Made by a program: the position numbers and the translations under genes. DNA of 64,000 nt from Desulfuromonadaceae bacterium (GTDB taxonomy: Bacteria; Desulfobacterota; Desulfuromonadia; Geobacterales; Pseudopelobacteraceae). Shown piece after piece: positions 1 through 8,896 of the stretch. The stretch lies in NCBI GenBank assembly GCA_028683435.1, contig JAQUIG010000009.1:1-64000 (forward strand). The letters run 5' to 3'. Every line of letters starts with the position of its first letter. Position 1 is the first letter of the stretch. The notes below the pieces were generated by a model. The model did no database searches and was not told where the DNA came from. It saw only the letters and a list, made by a program, of their open reading frames with translations.

Positions 1-49
1 TTGAGGACAAAAGCAAAGTATTTCAGGATCAGGAATAACGGGACTGGAT

Positions 50-1105
50 ATGTTTCTTTTTAAAAAGAAAAAAGAGGTCATAGGCATTGACATCGGATCA
101 AGTTCCGTGAAGTTGGTCCAACTGAAGAACAATAATGGCTCCTTCCAGTTGCTGAATGCGGGGATTTATCCTTTACCCCCCGAGGCAATAGTTGACAACA
201 CGCTGATGGACAGCACTTCAATTGCCACGGTTGTAAAAAATCTGGTTGCAAGCCTCGGTATAAAGATCAAGGATGTTGCCTGTTCGATCTCCGGAAATTC
301 GGTCATTATCAGAAAGATCGTGCTTCCGGCGATGCCGCAGGAAGAGTTGGAGGATCAGATATCATGGGAGGCGGAACAGTATATCCCATTCGATATTAAT
401 GATGTAAACATGGATTTTCAAATACTGTCGCCCGACAGTAATGACCCCTCCAAGATGAATGTCCTCCTGGTTGCCAGCAAGAAAGATATTATCAATGATT
501 ATGTAGCGGTGTTCAGTGAAGCCGGAATGAAGCTTTCGGTTGTCGATATTGATTCCTTTGCCGTCCAAAACGCGTTTGAAGTAAATCACGACTACAGCTC
601 TGAAGATATTCTCGCTTTAATAAATATTGGTGCCAGTATAATGAATATCAATGTTATTAAAGATGGTATTACACTTTTTACCCGTGATGTCCAGATGGGG
701 GGCAACCTTTACACCGAGGAGATTCAGAAGCAGATGGGACTGAGCAGTATCGATGCTGAAGCCGGGAAACTGCTCGCGCATGAGTCAAATGACGGACCGC
801 TTCGAAATGTAATCTTAAAGGTTAACGAAACCATTACCCAGGAGATCCGGCGGTCGCTTGATTTTTATAATTCAACTGCAAGTGATGAACGCATTTCCGC
901 TGTTTTTATAAGCGGAGGTTGTTCGAAAGTCTACAATCTTATCGGCACTATTTCTGAAAAAATCGGTCTGAAAGTTGAGAGGCTGAATCCGTTTGCAAAG
1001 CTGAAATTTAATGAAAAGGATTTTGACCCTGAATACCTACAGGAAATCGCTCCGTTTATGGCGGTGCCTGTCGGGCTGGCTATCAGGAGGGTAGGGGACA
1101 AATGA
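50..1105 (+). CDS. pilM: Type IV pilus assembly protein PilM
   Basis: Cytoplasmic actin-like ATPase that binds the N-terminal tail of PilN and couples the cytoplasmic pilus motor to the inner-membrane PilNO complex. The 351-residue length is normal for the family. The N-terminus carries the phosphate-binding signature GIDIGSSSVKLVQL near residues 12-25, and a second nucleotide-binding segment (FISGGCSKV) lies in the C-terminal part. It is the first gene of a tight pilMNOPQ run, and its stop overlaps the start of pilN by 4 nt, indicating translational coupling. The ATG at 50 precedes a typical MFLFKKKK start. Any promoter would lie upstream of the window, since only 49 bases precede the gene. 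Confidence 0.96.
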   Translation: MFLFKKKKEVIGIDIGSSSVKLVQLKNNNGSFQLLNAGIYPLPPEAIVDNTLMDSTSIATVVKNLVASLGIKIKDVACSISGNSVIIRKIVLPAMPQEELEDQISWEAEQYIPFDINDVNMDFQILSPDSNDPSKMNVLLVASKKDIINDYVAVFSEAGMKLSVVDIDSFAVQNAFEVNHDYSSEDILALINIGASIMNINVIKDGITLFTRDVQMGGNLYTEEIQKQMGLSSIDAEAGKLLAHESNDGPLRNVILKVNETITQEIRRSLDFYNSTASDERISAVFISGGCSKVYNLIGTISEKIGLKVERLNPFAKLKFNEKDFDPEYLQEIAPFMAVPVGLAIRRVGDK

Positions 1106-1680
1106 TTAAAATAAATCTCTTACCCGCCAGGGCGTCAAAGAAGAAGGAAACTGCAATTCAGCAACTTATAATCGCCGGTATTGTTGTTGTTGTAATTGCC
1201 GTAATTGTAACGTCTCTTTATATGGTTAAACGGGTTCAAATTTCTGCAGCCAAAGATGACATAACATCGGCAAATAATAAAATTAATGAACTTAAAACAA
1301 AAATAGGGAAGTTGGAAGAACTTAAAACTCTGAAAGGGCAGGTCAAGAAAAAGCTTGATGTCCTGTCACAGCTAAGAAAAAACAAAACCGGTCCGGCGCA
1401 GAGATTGGCAAGCTTGAGTGATCTTACTCCCGACCAGTTATGGCTTACAAATTATGCGGAATCCTCTCAGGATGTCAAAATATCTGGTATTGCTGCTACA
1501 GAAGAGTTGATTGCGCAGTTTATGAGGGCGCTTGAAGCGTCCAACGATTTTATGTCTGTCATGCTTCTGGTTTCTGAGCAAACCGAGATGGCTGGTACAA
1601 AACTGAAAAAGTTTGATATAACTATGAAACTTGAGTCGGCAGCACCACAGAATCAGGTTGATTCGGCGGTGAAAAAATAA
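1102..1680 (+). CDS. pilN: Type IV pilus inner-membrane protein PilN
   Basis: Bitopic inner-membrane protein of the pilus alignment complex. The N-terminus begins MIKINLLP, the INLLP motif that docks into PilM. One transmembrane helix follows at about residues 24-43, then a periplasmic coiled coil (about 50-95) and an alpha/beta domain that dimerises with PilO. The length of 192 residues fits PilN. It overlaps pilM by 4 nt and is followed 25 nt later by pilO, so the genes are one operon. Identification rests on the INLLP motif, the topology and the gene order. Confidence 0.95.
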   Translation: MIKINLLPARASKKKETAIQQLIIAGIVVVVIAVIVTSLYMVKRVQISAAKDDITSANNKINELKTKIGKLEELKTLKGQVKKKLDVLSQLRKNKTGPAQRLASLSDLTPDQLWLTNYAESSQDVKISGIAATEELIAQFMRALEASNDFMSVMLLVSEQTEMAGTKLKKFDITMKLESAAPQNQVDSAVKK

Positions 1681-1705
1681 TGTACATCATTCAGGTGGTC
1701 TGAAT

Positions 1706-2314
1706 ATGGATCCTAATGTAGAAAAAATACTTAAGCTTCCGACTAAACAGAAGGTTCTGCTCCTCGTCTTGATCGCTATTATTGAAACGGCCGCGTTAGT
1801 CTGGTTTTTGTATCTGCCAAAACATAATGAGCTTAACGGGCTTAAAACGGAACTGACCAGGTTGGAGGGGGAGATTAATGAAAAAAACAGGATTGCAAAA
1901 AATCTTCCGAAATTACAGGCAGAATACGAACTGTTGAATCAGGAATTAGCTCGGGCATTAACTGAATTGCCAAATTCTCAAGAAATACCGTCGCTGTTGA
2001 CCAGTATTACTACTTTGGGAAAAAAAGCCGGACTTGATTTTCTGACCTTCCGTCCCAAGGGTGAGGTTCCCAAAGAGTTTTATGCAGATGTGCCGGTCGA
2101 TATTATCGTGTCCGGATCATATTTCAGTGTTGCGAATTTCTTTGCAGCCGTTGCAAACCTGCCACGAATCGTAAATATTACAAATGTCGCGTTTTCGGAT
2201 ATCAAGAGTGTCAATAATCGAATGATGACGAAGGTTACATGCCTCGCGACCACATTCCGCTTCCTTGATAAGAAAGAGATTAAGGATGATAAAAAAACTG
2301 CTTCAAAAAAATAA
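1706..2314 (+). CDS. pilO: Type IV pilus inner-membrane protein PilO
   Basis: Partner of PilN in the inner-membrane alignment subcomplex; it links PilN to the lipoprotein PilP. It has a short cytoplasmic N-terminus (LPTKQKVLLLV), one transmembrane helix at about residues 17-37, a coiled coil at about 40-80, and a periplasmic ferredoxin-like domain (FLTFRPKGE..FYADVPVDIIVSGSYF). The length of 202 residues is usual. It starts 25 nt after pilN, with GGTGG-like sequence upstream of the ATG. Its 3' end overlaps the start of pilP by 29 nt, which suggests coupled translation. The lysine-rich C-terminus is ordinary. Confidence 0.94.
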   Translation: MDPNVEKILKLPTKQKVLLLVLIAIIETAALVWFLYLPKHNELNGLKTELTRLEGEINEKNRIAKNLPKLQAEYELLNQELARALTELPNSQEIPSLLTSITTLGKKAGLDFLTFRPKGEVPKEFYADVPVDIIVSGSYFSVANFFAAVANLPRIVNITNVAFSDIKSVNNRMMTKVTCLATTFRFLDKKEIKDDKKTASKK

Positions 2315-2849
2315 ATATTCCTCGACGATCGCTGTGGTTTTTTTGTGTGCGCTGCTATTGACAGCCTGCGACAAAAAGCAGACACCAGAGCCATCGCCTT
2401 CTCCAGCACCTCAGGTCGTGGTTGTGCAGCCCAAGCCTGTCCAAAAACTGACCAGTTCAGCGGTGCGTCTCTCACCACCCCCTGTAACTCAATTCGATTT
2501 CAGCAATAAAAAAGATCCTTTCAAGCCTTTTATTGCCGTTAAGACGGGACAAAATACCTCACCCGAGTCAATCAGAAGAGCGAAGCGCAATTCTCTGCCG
2601 ATTCACAGCTTTGATGTAAACCAGTTTAAGCTGATTGGCATAATCTCCAGCGGGCGGGAAAATCAGGCGATGGTGACGGATCCTGGCGGTAAGGGGTACG
2701 TGCTGAAAGTCGGGATGTTGATCGGGAAAAATGACGGCAGGATTACCTCGATCAACGCTAGTGGTGTTGAAGTACTTGAACAGTTTAAAGATGACAACGG
2801 CAGGGTCCGGAAAGAAAAAATTAAACTTACCCTTCCCAGGAAGCAATAA
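2286..2849 (+). CDS. pilP: Type IV pilus lipoprotein PilP
   Basis: Inner-membrane lipoprotein that bridges PilNO and the N-domains of the PilQ secretin. With the ATG at 2286 the protein is 187 residues, begins MIKKLLQKNK, and has a signal peptide ending in the lipobox LLLTAC with lipidated Cys28. An upstream in-frame codon at 2265 would add seven charged residues before the signal peptide, so 2286 is preferred. The disordered Pro-rich linker (TPEPSPSPAP) followed by a small beta domain (FKLIGIISSGRENQAMV, GKGYVLKVGMLIG) is the typical PilP layout. It overlaps pilO and lies 10 nt ahead of pilQ. Confidence 0.94.
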   Translation: MIKKLLQKNKYSSTIAVVFLCALLLTACDKKQTPEPSPSPAPQVVVVQPKPVQKLTSSAVRLSPPPVTQFDFSNKKDPFKPFIAVKTGQNTSPESIRRAKRNSLPIHSFDVNQFKLIGIISSGRENQAMVTDPGGKGYVLKVGMLIGKNDGRITSINASGVEVLEQFKDDNGRVRKEKIKLTLPRKQ

Positions 2850-2859
2850 GGAGTTCCGC

Positions 2860-5556
2860 ATGAAGTGGAAGAATCACACATTGAGAATTGCGCTCATAAT
2901 TTTTTCAATAATTACAAGCTCTCTGGCTGTTGTGCCAGATACCGCTGTTGCTGCTGGACAGCCGGGAGTAAAAAAGCTTGCAGCTATTGAATCCATTGTG
3001 TCAACAGGTGATGGTTCTGCCACGGAATTGATAATAAAGCTCACATCTCCCGTTACTTACACTAGTTATAAGACTATATCACCACTGCGGCTTGTTATTG
3101 ATCTTTCCCAGGTTACATCAGAAAATATCTCTTCGCCGGTAATTGTTAATAATGGTAATTTCAAAACGGTTACCGTCAGCCGTTTTGATACGGATGCAGG
3201 TGTACTGACCCGAGTGGAAATCGGACTTGCGGAAGACGGTGAAGCGGTAATTTCTGCGCAGCCGAATAATCGCGGAGAGTTGAGAATATCATTTCCGGCG
3301 TTGGCCGCTATCGTTTCTTCCGCAGCTACAAAAGACCTTGCCGATAACTCTCCGGTTTCATTCGAGCCATTGTCCACAGCGTTGGATCCTGCACCTGCTG
3401 CTGGTAAAGGGGCTGTATACAGGACTCTGAGCTCTATTTCAGTCAATAATAATGTGATAACTCTTGCTCTTGATGGTTTAATCAGTGACTTTAAAACGTT
3501 CAGGCTTAATAAGCCGGAGCGGTATGTTGTTGATTTAATGAATGTAAGAAGTGGCATGGCTAGTCGCTTATTTCCATTGAATGCTTCCGGTGTCGCTTCA
3601 GCGCGTCTTGGTCTCTATCCGGATAAATTACGTGTTGTTTTTGACGCTGTAAATGGGAGTTTTCCTGAAGCAACCGCCGCCAAAACGGAAGCAGGTGTGG
3701 TCATTACACTTGATGTAAAGTCAGTTGATGAAAATGCAAATACAAAACTGACTGCTGCACGAGCAGAAAAAACTCCAATGCCGGCTGCGATAAAAGCCGA
3801 AGTAAAACCTGAAGCAGTAAACCAAGCCATATCAGATAAGCAAACACTAAAGGATACCAATAAGACAAAACAAGCACCCGGGAAATCAACTATTGAGATG
3901 ATAGATTTTCAGGTTGTTAATGGCATTTCAAGAATATCAATCAAGGTAAACGGGGACATTGATGTCGCTTATCCGGTTAAAACTCCCGGATATGTCACCT
4001 TGACGATCAAAAATGCCTTTCTGCCCAAAAATCTCCAGCGATCGCTTGAAACCCGGTTTTTTGTCTCGCCTGTTTTGCGCGTTACGCCACTATCCATCAA
4101 AACTAATAAAAGTACTGATACAAAAATCCGTATTGCCATTCGAGTCGCCGCTCCCTTTGAGTTCCGCCGGGAAGGGGATATGCTTTATGTCGATTTTAAA
4201 CACCCTTACGGTTTAACAGCCGATAAACTTGCCATAGAAACAACAGATCAAAAAACTATGGCGGCGCCCCGCAAGACGGCAGTTCGTGATGAAGAGGTTT
4301 CCTCTGTTCTGTCGCCGATTAGTGAACTATCCACAAGACCGTCTGAGTCATATCGAGACTATAAAGGGCGTAAAGTCACCCTCGAATTTGCTGATGCCGA
4401 TGTAAGAAAAATATTTCAGCTCCTGGCTGAGGTCAGCAATAAGAATTTTGTCCTTGGAGACGAGGTCACCGGTGCCATCAGTCTTAAACTTGTAAATGTT
4501 CCCTGGGATCAGGCTCTTGATATCATTCTTGATACCAAAGGGCTCGATAAAAGGGAAGATGGCAATATCATTCTCATAAAGGGAAAAGGGAAATTCAAAT
4601 CACAGGCTGAGGAAGATCTGGAAATCAAAAAAACGCAGCTGAAAAACGAACCATTGTTTACTGAATATTTCCCGGTTAACTACAGCAAGTCTGGAAACCT
4701 GAAGCCCCAGATCGAGTCGCTGATCACAGCAAACACCGGTAAAGTTAGTGAGGATGAGAGGACAAATACCCTTATTGTTACTGCGATAAAATCAGACATA
4801 GACAGAATTAAAACCTATCTGGCAAGAATGGATGTACCGGAACGTCAGGTCATGATAGAAGCGAGAATTGTAGAAGCGTCATCTACTTTTACGCAGAATC
4901 TGGGAGTTAGTTGGGGTGTACATTATCGCGACGGTTCTGCTTCTTTCTTAGGGATTAATACGCTGGATAACAGTTTTGGCGGCTTAACGACCCCTTCTGT
5001 CACCTCTGGTCAAAGCGGTGCGCCCGGGACGAATATGGGAATTTCTTTTGGCCGTCTTGCAAGCAATATTCAGCTGGATATGCGCCTTAATGCTGCAGCA
5101 AGTGCAGGCTTGGTTAAAATTGTTTCTACTCCCAAAATAGCCACACTGAATAATAAAACCGCAAAAATAACCCAAGGGCAATCCATACCGTACCAAAATA
5201 CAACTGCTACAACCGGTGCTACTACTCAGTTTGTTCAAGCAGTGCTTTCACTCGAAGTAAAACCTCATATAAATGCCAATGGTACAATCGGGATGGAAAT
5301 AAAGGCCACAAACAACTCGGCGGGAACAGGTAACCCACCGCCAATTAATACAAAAGAAGCAACAACGGAAATGTTGCTGAAAGATGGAGAAACCACTGTT
5401 ATTGGCGGAATCTATAAAGAAGATGAAACCCAATCTGATGATGGCGTACCGTTTCTGATGGATATTCCGTTTTTAGGACGGTTGTTCAAGTCATCTGAAA
5501 CAAGAAAAATTAAATCAGAGCTGCTAATATTTATTACTCCGAGAATATTGAATTAA
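2860..5556 (+). CDS. pilQ: Type IV pilus outer-membrane secretin PilQ
   Basis: Forms the outer-membrane gated channel for the pilus fibre. From the ATG at 2860, preceded by AAGGAG, the protein is 898 residues with a signal peptide. In-frame codons upstream of 2860 lie inside pilP and give a non-signal N-terminus. Domains in order: at least two AMIN peptidoglycan-binding modules (about 40-130 and 170-280, with a third likely at 345-440), a secretin/TonB short N-terminal domain (about 500-570), an N1 ring-building domain (about 605-675) and the secretin beta-barrel to the C-terminus (MIEARIVEASSTF, VIGGIYKEDE, PFLGRLFKS, ELLIFITPRI). It is the last gene of the pil operon. The multiple AMIN modules make it longer than minimal secretins. 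Confidence 0.96.
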   Translation: MKWKNHTLRIALIIFSIITSSLAVVPDTAVAAGQPGVKKLAAIESIVSTGDGSATELIIKLTSPVTYTSYKTISPLRLVIDLSQVTSENISSPVIVNNGNFKTVTVSRFDTDAGVLTRVEIGLAEDGEAVISAQPNNRGELRISFPALAAIVSSAATKDLADNSPVSFEPLSTALDPAPAAGKGAVYRTLSSISVNNNVITLALDGLISDFKTFRLNKPERYVVDLMNVRSGMASRLFPLNASGVASARLGLYPDKLRVVFDAVNGSFPEATAAKTEAGVVITLDVKSVDENANTKLTAARAEKTPMPAAIKAEVKPEAVNQAISDKQTLKDTNKTKQAPGKSTIEMIDFQVVNGISRISIKVNGDIDVAYPVKTPGYVTLTIKNAFLPKNLQRSLETRFFVSPVLRVTPLSIKTNKSTDTKIRIAIRVAAPFEFRREGDMLYVDFKHPYGLTADKLAIETTDQKTMAAPRKTAVRDEEVSSVLSPISELSTRPSESYRDYKGRKVTLEFADADVRKIFQLLAEVSNKNFVLGDEVTGAISLKLVNVPWDQALDIILDTKGLDKREDGNIILIKGKGKFKSQAEEDLEIKKTQLKNEPLFTEYFPVNYSKSGNLKPQIESLITANTGKVSEDERTNTLIVTAIKSDIDRIKTYLARMDVPERQVMIEARIVEASSTFTQNLGVSWGVHYRDGSASFLGINTLDNSFGGLTTPSVTSGQSGAPGTNMGISFGRLASNIQLDMRLNAAASAGLVKIVSTPKIATLNNKTAKITQGQSIPYQNTTATTGATTQFVQAVLSLEVKPHINANGTIGMEIKATNNSAGTGNPPPINTKEATTEMLLKDGETTVIGGIYKEDETQSDDGVPFLMDIPFLGRLFKSSETRKIKSELLIFITPRILN

Positions 5557-5580
5557 TCGGCATGATTTTAACTGGTGTGT

Positions 5581-5751
5581 ATGCCACTTGCACTCAAAGA
5601 CAAAAATAAACATTGGACATATGCCGACTATCTGACCTGGCCGGATGATGAACGGTGGGAGATCATCGATGGCGTGGCGTATCCCTGGAATGGCATTCAG
5701 TCGATGAGCCCAGAACCGGGTAGAAGAAGCAGTAGCTTTGAAATCGGTTGA
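5581..5751 (+). pseudogene. Truncated Uma2-family nuclease gene (N-terminal remnant)
   Basis: A 56-codon frame whose first 45 or so residues match the start of the intact Uma2 protein at 8897: WTYADYLTWPDDERWEIIDG here against FTYADYLSWSDDERWELING there, followed in both by a SMSP segment. Similarity stops after SMSPEPGR, and a stop comes 10 codons later. The catalytic PD-(D/E)XK core is absent, so this is a dead fragment. A second frame covers 5723-5791 (EEAVALKSVDGVGIDL.. to TGA) and may be the 3' tail of another unidentified gene fused at the break. Confidence 0.75.
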
Positions 5752-5812
5752 TGGTGTTGGGATTGATTTAAGGTATGCATTTACGGATTGACAAGAGATT
5801 TTAGGGGGATAC

Positions 5813-6472
5813 ATGAAAGGCTTTGCAAAGTTTAGTTCAATGTTGATGTTGCTATTATTACTTGGTTTGTTTGGGTGCGGGAGTGATACTGTTTCATCTG
5901 GAACCTTAACAATGGGTGATATTACATCAACGGACCTAACCGGTGGCACTTACAAGGTAGAGGCTACCGCAACATATGTACCTGATAGTGGAAAAGAGGC
6001 TACGGGTGCTGAGATTGGTTTTACGGCTGTCTATACCACCCCTTCAAATGCTACTCCTGTTACGAGAACATTAAAAGTGTCGCTCAGTAAATCCGGAATT
6101 GCTACCTATACGGAGATGGTAGAGCAAGGCAGTGAACCGGTTTATATGCGTTTAACTTCTTCTATTGGTGCGCTGTCACAGACAAAAATAATATCAATTC
6201 CTGCCGTTTCTGTATTATCTGCATCTCCCGCTGCGATTTCATTTTTAAATACTGATACTGTCGGTACTGCCAAAACAGCGACTGTAACAGGTGGTTATTC
6301 TCCTTATACCGTTGCATCGGCAATCCCTACTGACATCCGCGCCGACATAACAGGTTCTGTTGTCACAATCACAAAACTGGCTGCAGGTTCAGCAAGCATT
6401 GCATCTACAACAGTTACTATTACTGATAACAAGGGTAACACGTATACAATTCCCGTCGGATACTTCAAGTAA
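5813..6472 (+). CDS. Secreted lipoprotein of unknown function
   Basis: A 219-residue protein with a signal peptide rich in Leu (LMLLLLLGLF) and a lipobox LFGC giving lipidated Cys22. The rest is Thr/Ser/Ala-rich and beta-predicted, with two segments resembling Ig-like or cadherin-like sandwiches (about 35-130 and 135-215). It contains no recognisable catalytic motif. RBS AGGGGG lies just before the ATG. It is 17 nt upstream of a larger Ig-repeat lipoprotein and is probably co-transcribed and functionally linked with it. The pair sits directly after pilQ and the Uma2 remnant, so it may be an accessory insertion. A surface or adhesive role is inference only. Confidence 0.8.
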   Translation: MKGFAKFSSMLMLLLLLGLFGCGSDTVSSGTLTMGDITSTDLTGGTYKVEATATYVPDSGKEATGAEIGFTAVYTTPSNATPVTRTLKVSLSKSGIATYTEMVEQGSEPVYMRLTSSIGALSQTKIISIPAVSVLSASPAAISFLNTDTVGTAKTATVTGGYSPYTVASAIPTDIRADITGSVVTITKLAAGSASIASTTVTITDNKGNTYTIPVGYFK

Positions 6473-6489
6473 TTACGGAGATAAAGAGA

Positions 6490-8412
6490 ATGCGTAAAAC
6501 TTTATTAGCTTCATTCTTTTTAATATGTTTTTTTATTATTGCCGGTTGTGGCGGTAGTAGTTCTTCTTCATCGCAAGATACTTCTCCTGTTCAATTGTCG
6601 CCTGGTTCAGCGCTTGGCTCGATTACTATTGCTAATACTGCACTTCAGTTCAGCGAGACAACATCCGTATCGGCAACATTTAAAAAAACAGATGGCACTC
6701 CAGCTAGTGGTATAAATGTAAACTTTTCTACCACACTTGGTACAATAACACCTGCAAGTGGCATCGTAAATACCGATACCAATGGTACAGCGACTGTTCA
6801 ACTAACTGTTGGCGCAATATCAGGTCAAGGGCAGATAACAGCTTCTGCTACAGTAGATAATAAACAGATCACAAAAACTGGATTATTCAGTGTTAGCCTC
6901 CCTCCTCTTAAGTTGACCCCTATATCATTGGGATTATCAACACTTTCGTATGGCGGGTCCACCAGTGTATCGGTAACAATTATGGATGCTAATGGAGTAA
7001 CATATACTGGCCAGGAAGTAGATGTTACATTTTCGTCCACACAAGCTTCTTCTGGAAAAGCAACCATATCTTCCCCTGTTCGAACAGTGAACGGGGTTGC
7101 AACAGTGACGTATCAAGCAATTACTGCAACAGGCAGTGATACGATTACTGCAGCAATTACTGGGGATTCAAAAACTGCGAATATAACTGTTAATGCACTT
7201 GCTGCAAGCTCAATTACTTTTGTATCTGCAAACCCAATTAATATTGGTTTAAAAGGGATGGGTGGTGCCGGTATCCAGGAAACTTCACTGGTTACTTTTA
7301 AGGTGTTTGATACCGCTGGCCAACCAAAGGCTAATCAGCAGGTTGATTTTGCACTAAATACAACTGTTGGTGGATTGTCTCTCTCTTCTTATTCAGGCAG
7401 CACAGCTAATGATGGGACCGTTTCGACCATTGTGCAGGCCGGTATTATAGCAACTTCGGTGCGTATTACTGCTACTCTTAGGGGAATTACTCCTGTAATA
7501 GCGACTCAGTCCGATCAACTTGTTGTTTCCACTGGTGTGCCTGCGCAGGATGGATTTTCCATATCAATTGAAACATTGAATCCAGAAGCCTGGAATACTG
7601 ATGGCGTCATCGACAAGGTTACAGCGCGGTTAAGTGACCATTTCCATAATCCTGTCCCTGATGGCACCGCCGTTTATTTCACCACTAGTGGCGGCAGCAT
7701 TCAGCCTTCATGCACAACAATAGCTGGTGCCTGTACCGTAAACTGGACCAGTCAGAATCCTCGACCGCTTAACGGTAGAGCGCGTATCCTGGCCTATGCT
7801 GTAGGTGAAGAAGCTTTTCTTGATTTGAATGGTAATGGCTACGCTGATGCTGCTGAGTTTACCGATGATTCGGAAGCTTTCCGTGATGATAATGAGAGTG
7901 GTGTTAAGAATGCCGCTGAAACTTTTATAGATTTCAATAGTGATGGCGTTTTTAACGGACCTGATATTAAGTACAATGGTGTACTTCAGGGGGCGGCATA
8001 TGTGGGCGCTCCTAAATCTAAGCATGTGTTCTCAAATTCCACTCTTGTTATGGCGTCATCAGCTGCCAAAATAACAAGTACCTGTAATTCTGTACTCCCT
8101 GGATCATATGCAGAATGTAACGTTACAGTTAGCGATGAAAATGGGAATTCTATGCCTGCAGGGACAACTGTAAATATAAAAATAACAACTACTGTTCAGG
8201 GGACATGGACTGGGTTTATTAGTGATTTTTCTTTAAATATTCCAATCTTTGACACATACACTTTTCCTAATACGAATTCTAATTCAGGAGTTTTATTTCC
8301 AATTACAATATCTGACTCAAATAGCAAAACTACAGCACCTATTGGTATCTTAGAAGTAAAAGTAACATCACCGGGTGGGTTGGTTACTCCAGGAACTTTT
8401 CGGATCAATTAG
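6490..8412 (+). CDS. Large lipoprotein with invasin-type Ig-like repeats
   Basis: A 640-residue exported lipoprotein: signal peptide, lipobox IIAGC with Cys20, then a Gly/Ser linker. It is built from tandem bacterial Ig-like (Big_1/invasin-type) domains at about 40-135, 145-236, 240-346 and 355-440, recognisable from repeated G.V.ATVTY / TNGTATVQL strands, and a further beta domain at about 515-640. Between them (about 445-492) are Asp/Asn-rich loops such as DLNGNGYAD and DFNSDGVFNG that resemble EF-hand/dockerin calcium sites. A surface structural or adhesion role is likely but unproven. It is followed by a strong terminator and transcribed with the preceding lipoprotein gene. Confidence 0.82.
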   Translation: MRKTLLASFFLICFFIIAGCGGSSSSSSQDTSPVQLSPGSALGSITIANTALQFSETTSVSATFKKTDGTPASGINVNFSTTLGTITPASGIVNTDTNGTATVQLTVGAISGQGQITASATVDNKQITKTGLFSVSLPPLKLTPISLGLSTLSYGGSTSVSVTIMDANGVTYTGQEVDVTFSSTQASSGKATISSPVRTVNGVATVTYQAITATGSDTITAAITGDSKTANITVNALAASSITFVSANPINIGLKGMGGAGIQETSLVTFKVFDTAGQPKANQQVDFALNTTVGGLSLSSYSGSTANDGTVSTIVQAGIIATSVRITATLRGITPVIATQSDQLVVSTGVPAQDGFSISIETLNPEAWNTDGVIDKVTARLSDHFHNPVPDGTAVYFTTSGGSIQPSCTTIAGACTVNWTSQNPRPLNGRARILAYAVGEEAFLDLNGNGYADAAEFTDDSEAFRDDNESGVKNAAETFIDFNSDGVFNGPDIKYNGVLQGAAYVGAPKSKHVFSNSTLVMASSAAKITSTCNSVLPGSYAECNVTVSDENGNSMPAGTTVNIKITTTVQGTWTGFISDFSLNIPIFDTYTFPNTNSNSGVLFPITISDSNSKTTAPIGILEVKVTSPGGLVTPGTFRIN

Positions 8413-8442
8413 TTTGTAGCTCAGCAAAAATATTATTATAGT

Positions 8443-8479
8443 AAACCTCCGAGGTATTCAAAACCTCGGAGGTTTTTTT
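8443..8479 (+). terminator. Rho-independent terminator after Ig-repeat lipoprotein
   Basis: A GC-rich stem of about 12 bp (AACCTCCGAGG paired with CCTCGGAGGTT) with a roughly nine-base loop, followed by a run of seven T. It closes the two-gene lipoprotein unit. Confidence 0.9.
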
Positions 8480-8542
8480 ATATGTCGTCTTTTGGCCGGG
8501 ATATGGTAAATTCTATATATTAAAATCCACAAGGAGGACCTT

Positions 8543-8605
8543 TTGACTGACTGGACACTGGCTGTTGCTGGTCAGAACTCTTTGCCCATTAAACCTCTGG
8601 AGTGA
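8543..8605 (+). pseudogene. C-terminal remnant of a DUF4160 gene
   Basis: Immediately before the DUF2442 gene is a 20-codon open frame reading TDWTLAVAGQNSLPIKPLE and then TGA. This resembles the conserved C-terminal end of DUF4160 proteins (pattern DWELAV.G..P..I.PL), which are commonly encoded just upstream of DUF2442. The rest of DUF4160 is missing. Upstream sequence to the terminator at 8479 has no DUF4160-like codons. A GGAGG motif at 8533-8537 precedes a TTG, so a short peptide could still be made. Called from remembered family sequence, so moderate confidence. Confidence 0.5.
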
Positions 8606-8607
8606 AT

Positions 8608-8835
8608 ATGAAAAATATTGTTCGTGTTACACCGCTTGAAAATAAAAAAATATTTGTCACTTTTTCAGATGGAATATCCGGAACTTTTGATGTGTCGCCA
8701 TATATAAAAAGTGATTTTTTCATGCAGCTCAATGATGATGAATATTTCAAAAAAGTTGGTTTATTTTTTGGTGGCATATCATGGGAGAACGGCCAAGATC
8801 TTGGCCCTGATACCATTGCAGCTGATTTGCAATAA
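8608..8835 (+). CDS. DUF2442 family protein
   Basis: A small protein of 75 residues (ATG at 8608; a GTG two codons earlier is also possible). It matches DUF2442: an N-terminal beta hairpin (RVTPLENKKIFVTFSDG), the phrase FDVSPYI, a FFMQL..DEYFKKV helix and the closing ISWENGQDLGPDTI motif. DUF2442 genes are often paired with DUF4160, and a degraded DUF4160 end lies directly upstream. The pair has been suggested to be toxin-antitoxin-like, but its function is not established. Here the partner is lost and the gene stands alone, followed by a hairpin. Confidence 0.85.
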   Translation: MKNIVRVTPLENKKIFVTFSDGISGTFDVSPYIKSDFFMQLNDDEYFKKVGLFFGGISWENGQDLGPDTIAADLQ

Positions 8836-8843
8836 TAAGTAAA

Positions 8844-8872
8844 AAAGCCTGAATAATAAAATATTCGGGCTT
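8844..8872 (+). terminator. Hairpin between DUF2442 and Uma2 genes
   Basis: AAGCCTGAATA and TATTCGGGCTT form an 11-bp stem with one G-T pair and a short A-rich loop. There is no strong T tract, so termination may be weak. It could instead shape the leader of the following gene. Confidence 0.45.
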
Positions 8873-8896
8873 CAAGTGTTATTGGAGGTAAAATAT

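Noticed and set aside
2080..2478. Minus-strand frame across the pilO-pilP junction
   Set aside because: The sense genes are well supported, and the antisense frame has no recognisable motif.
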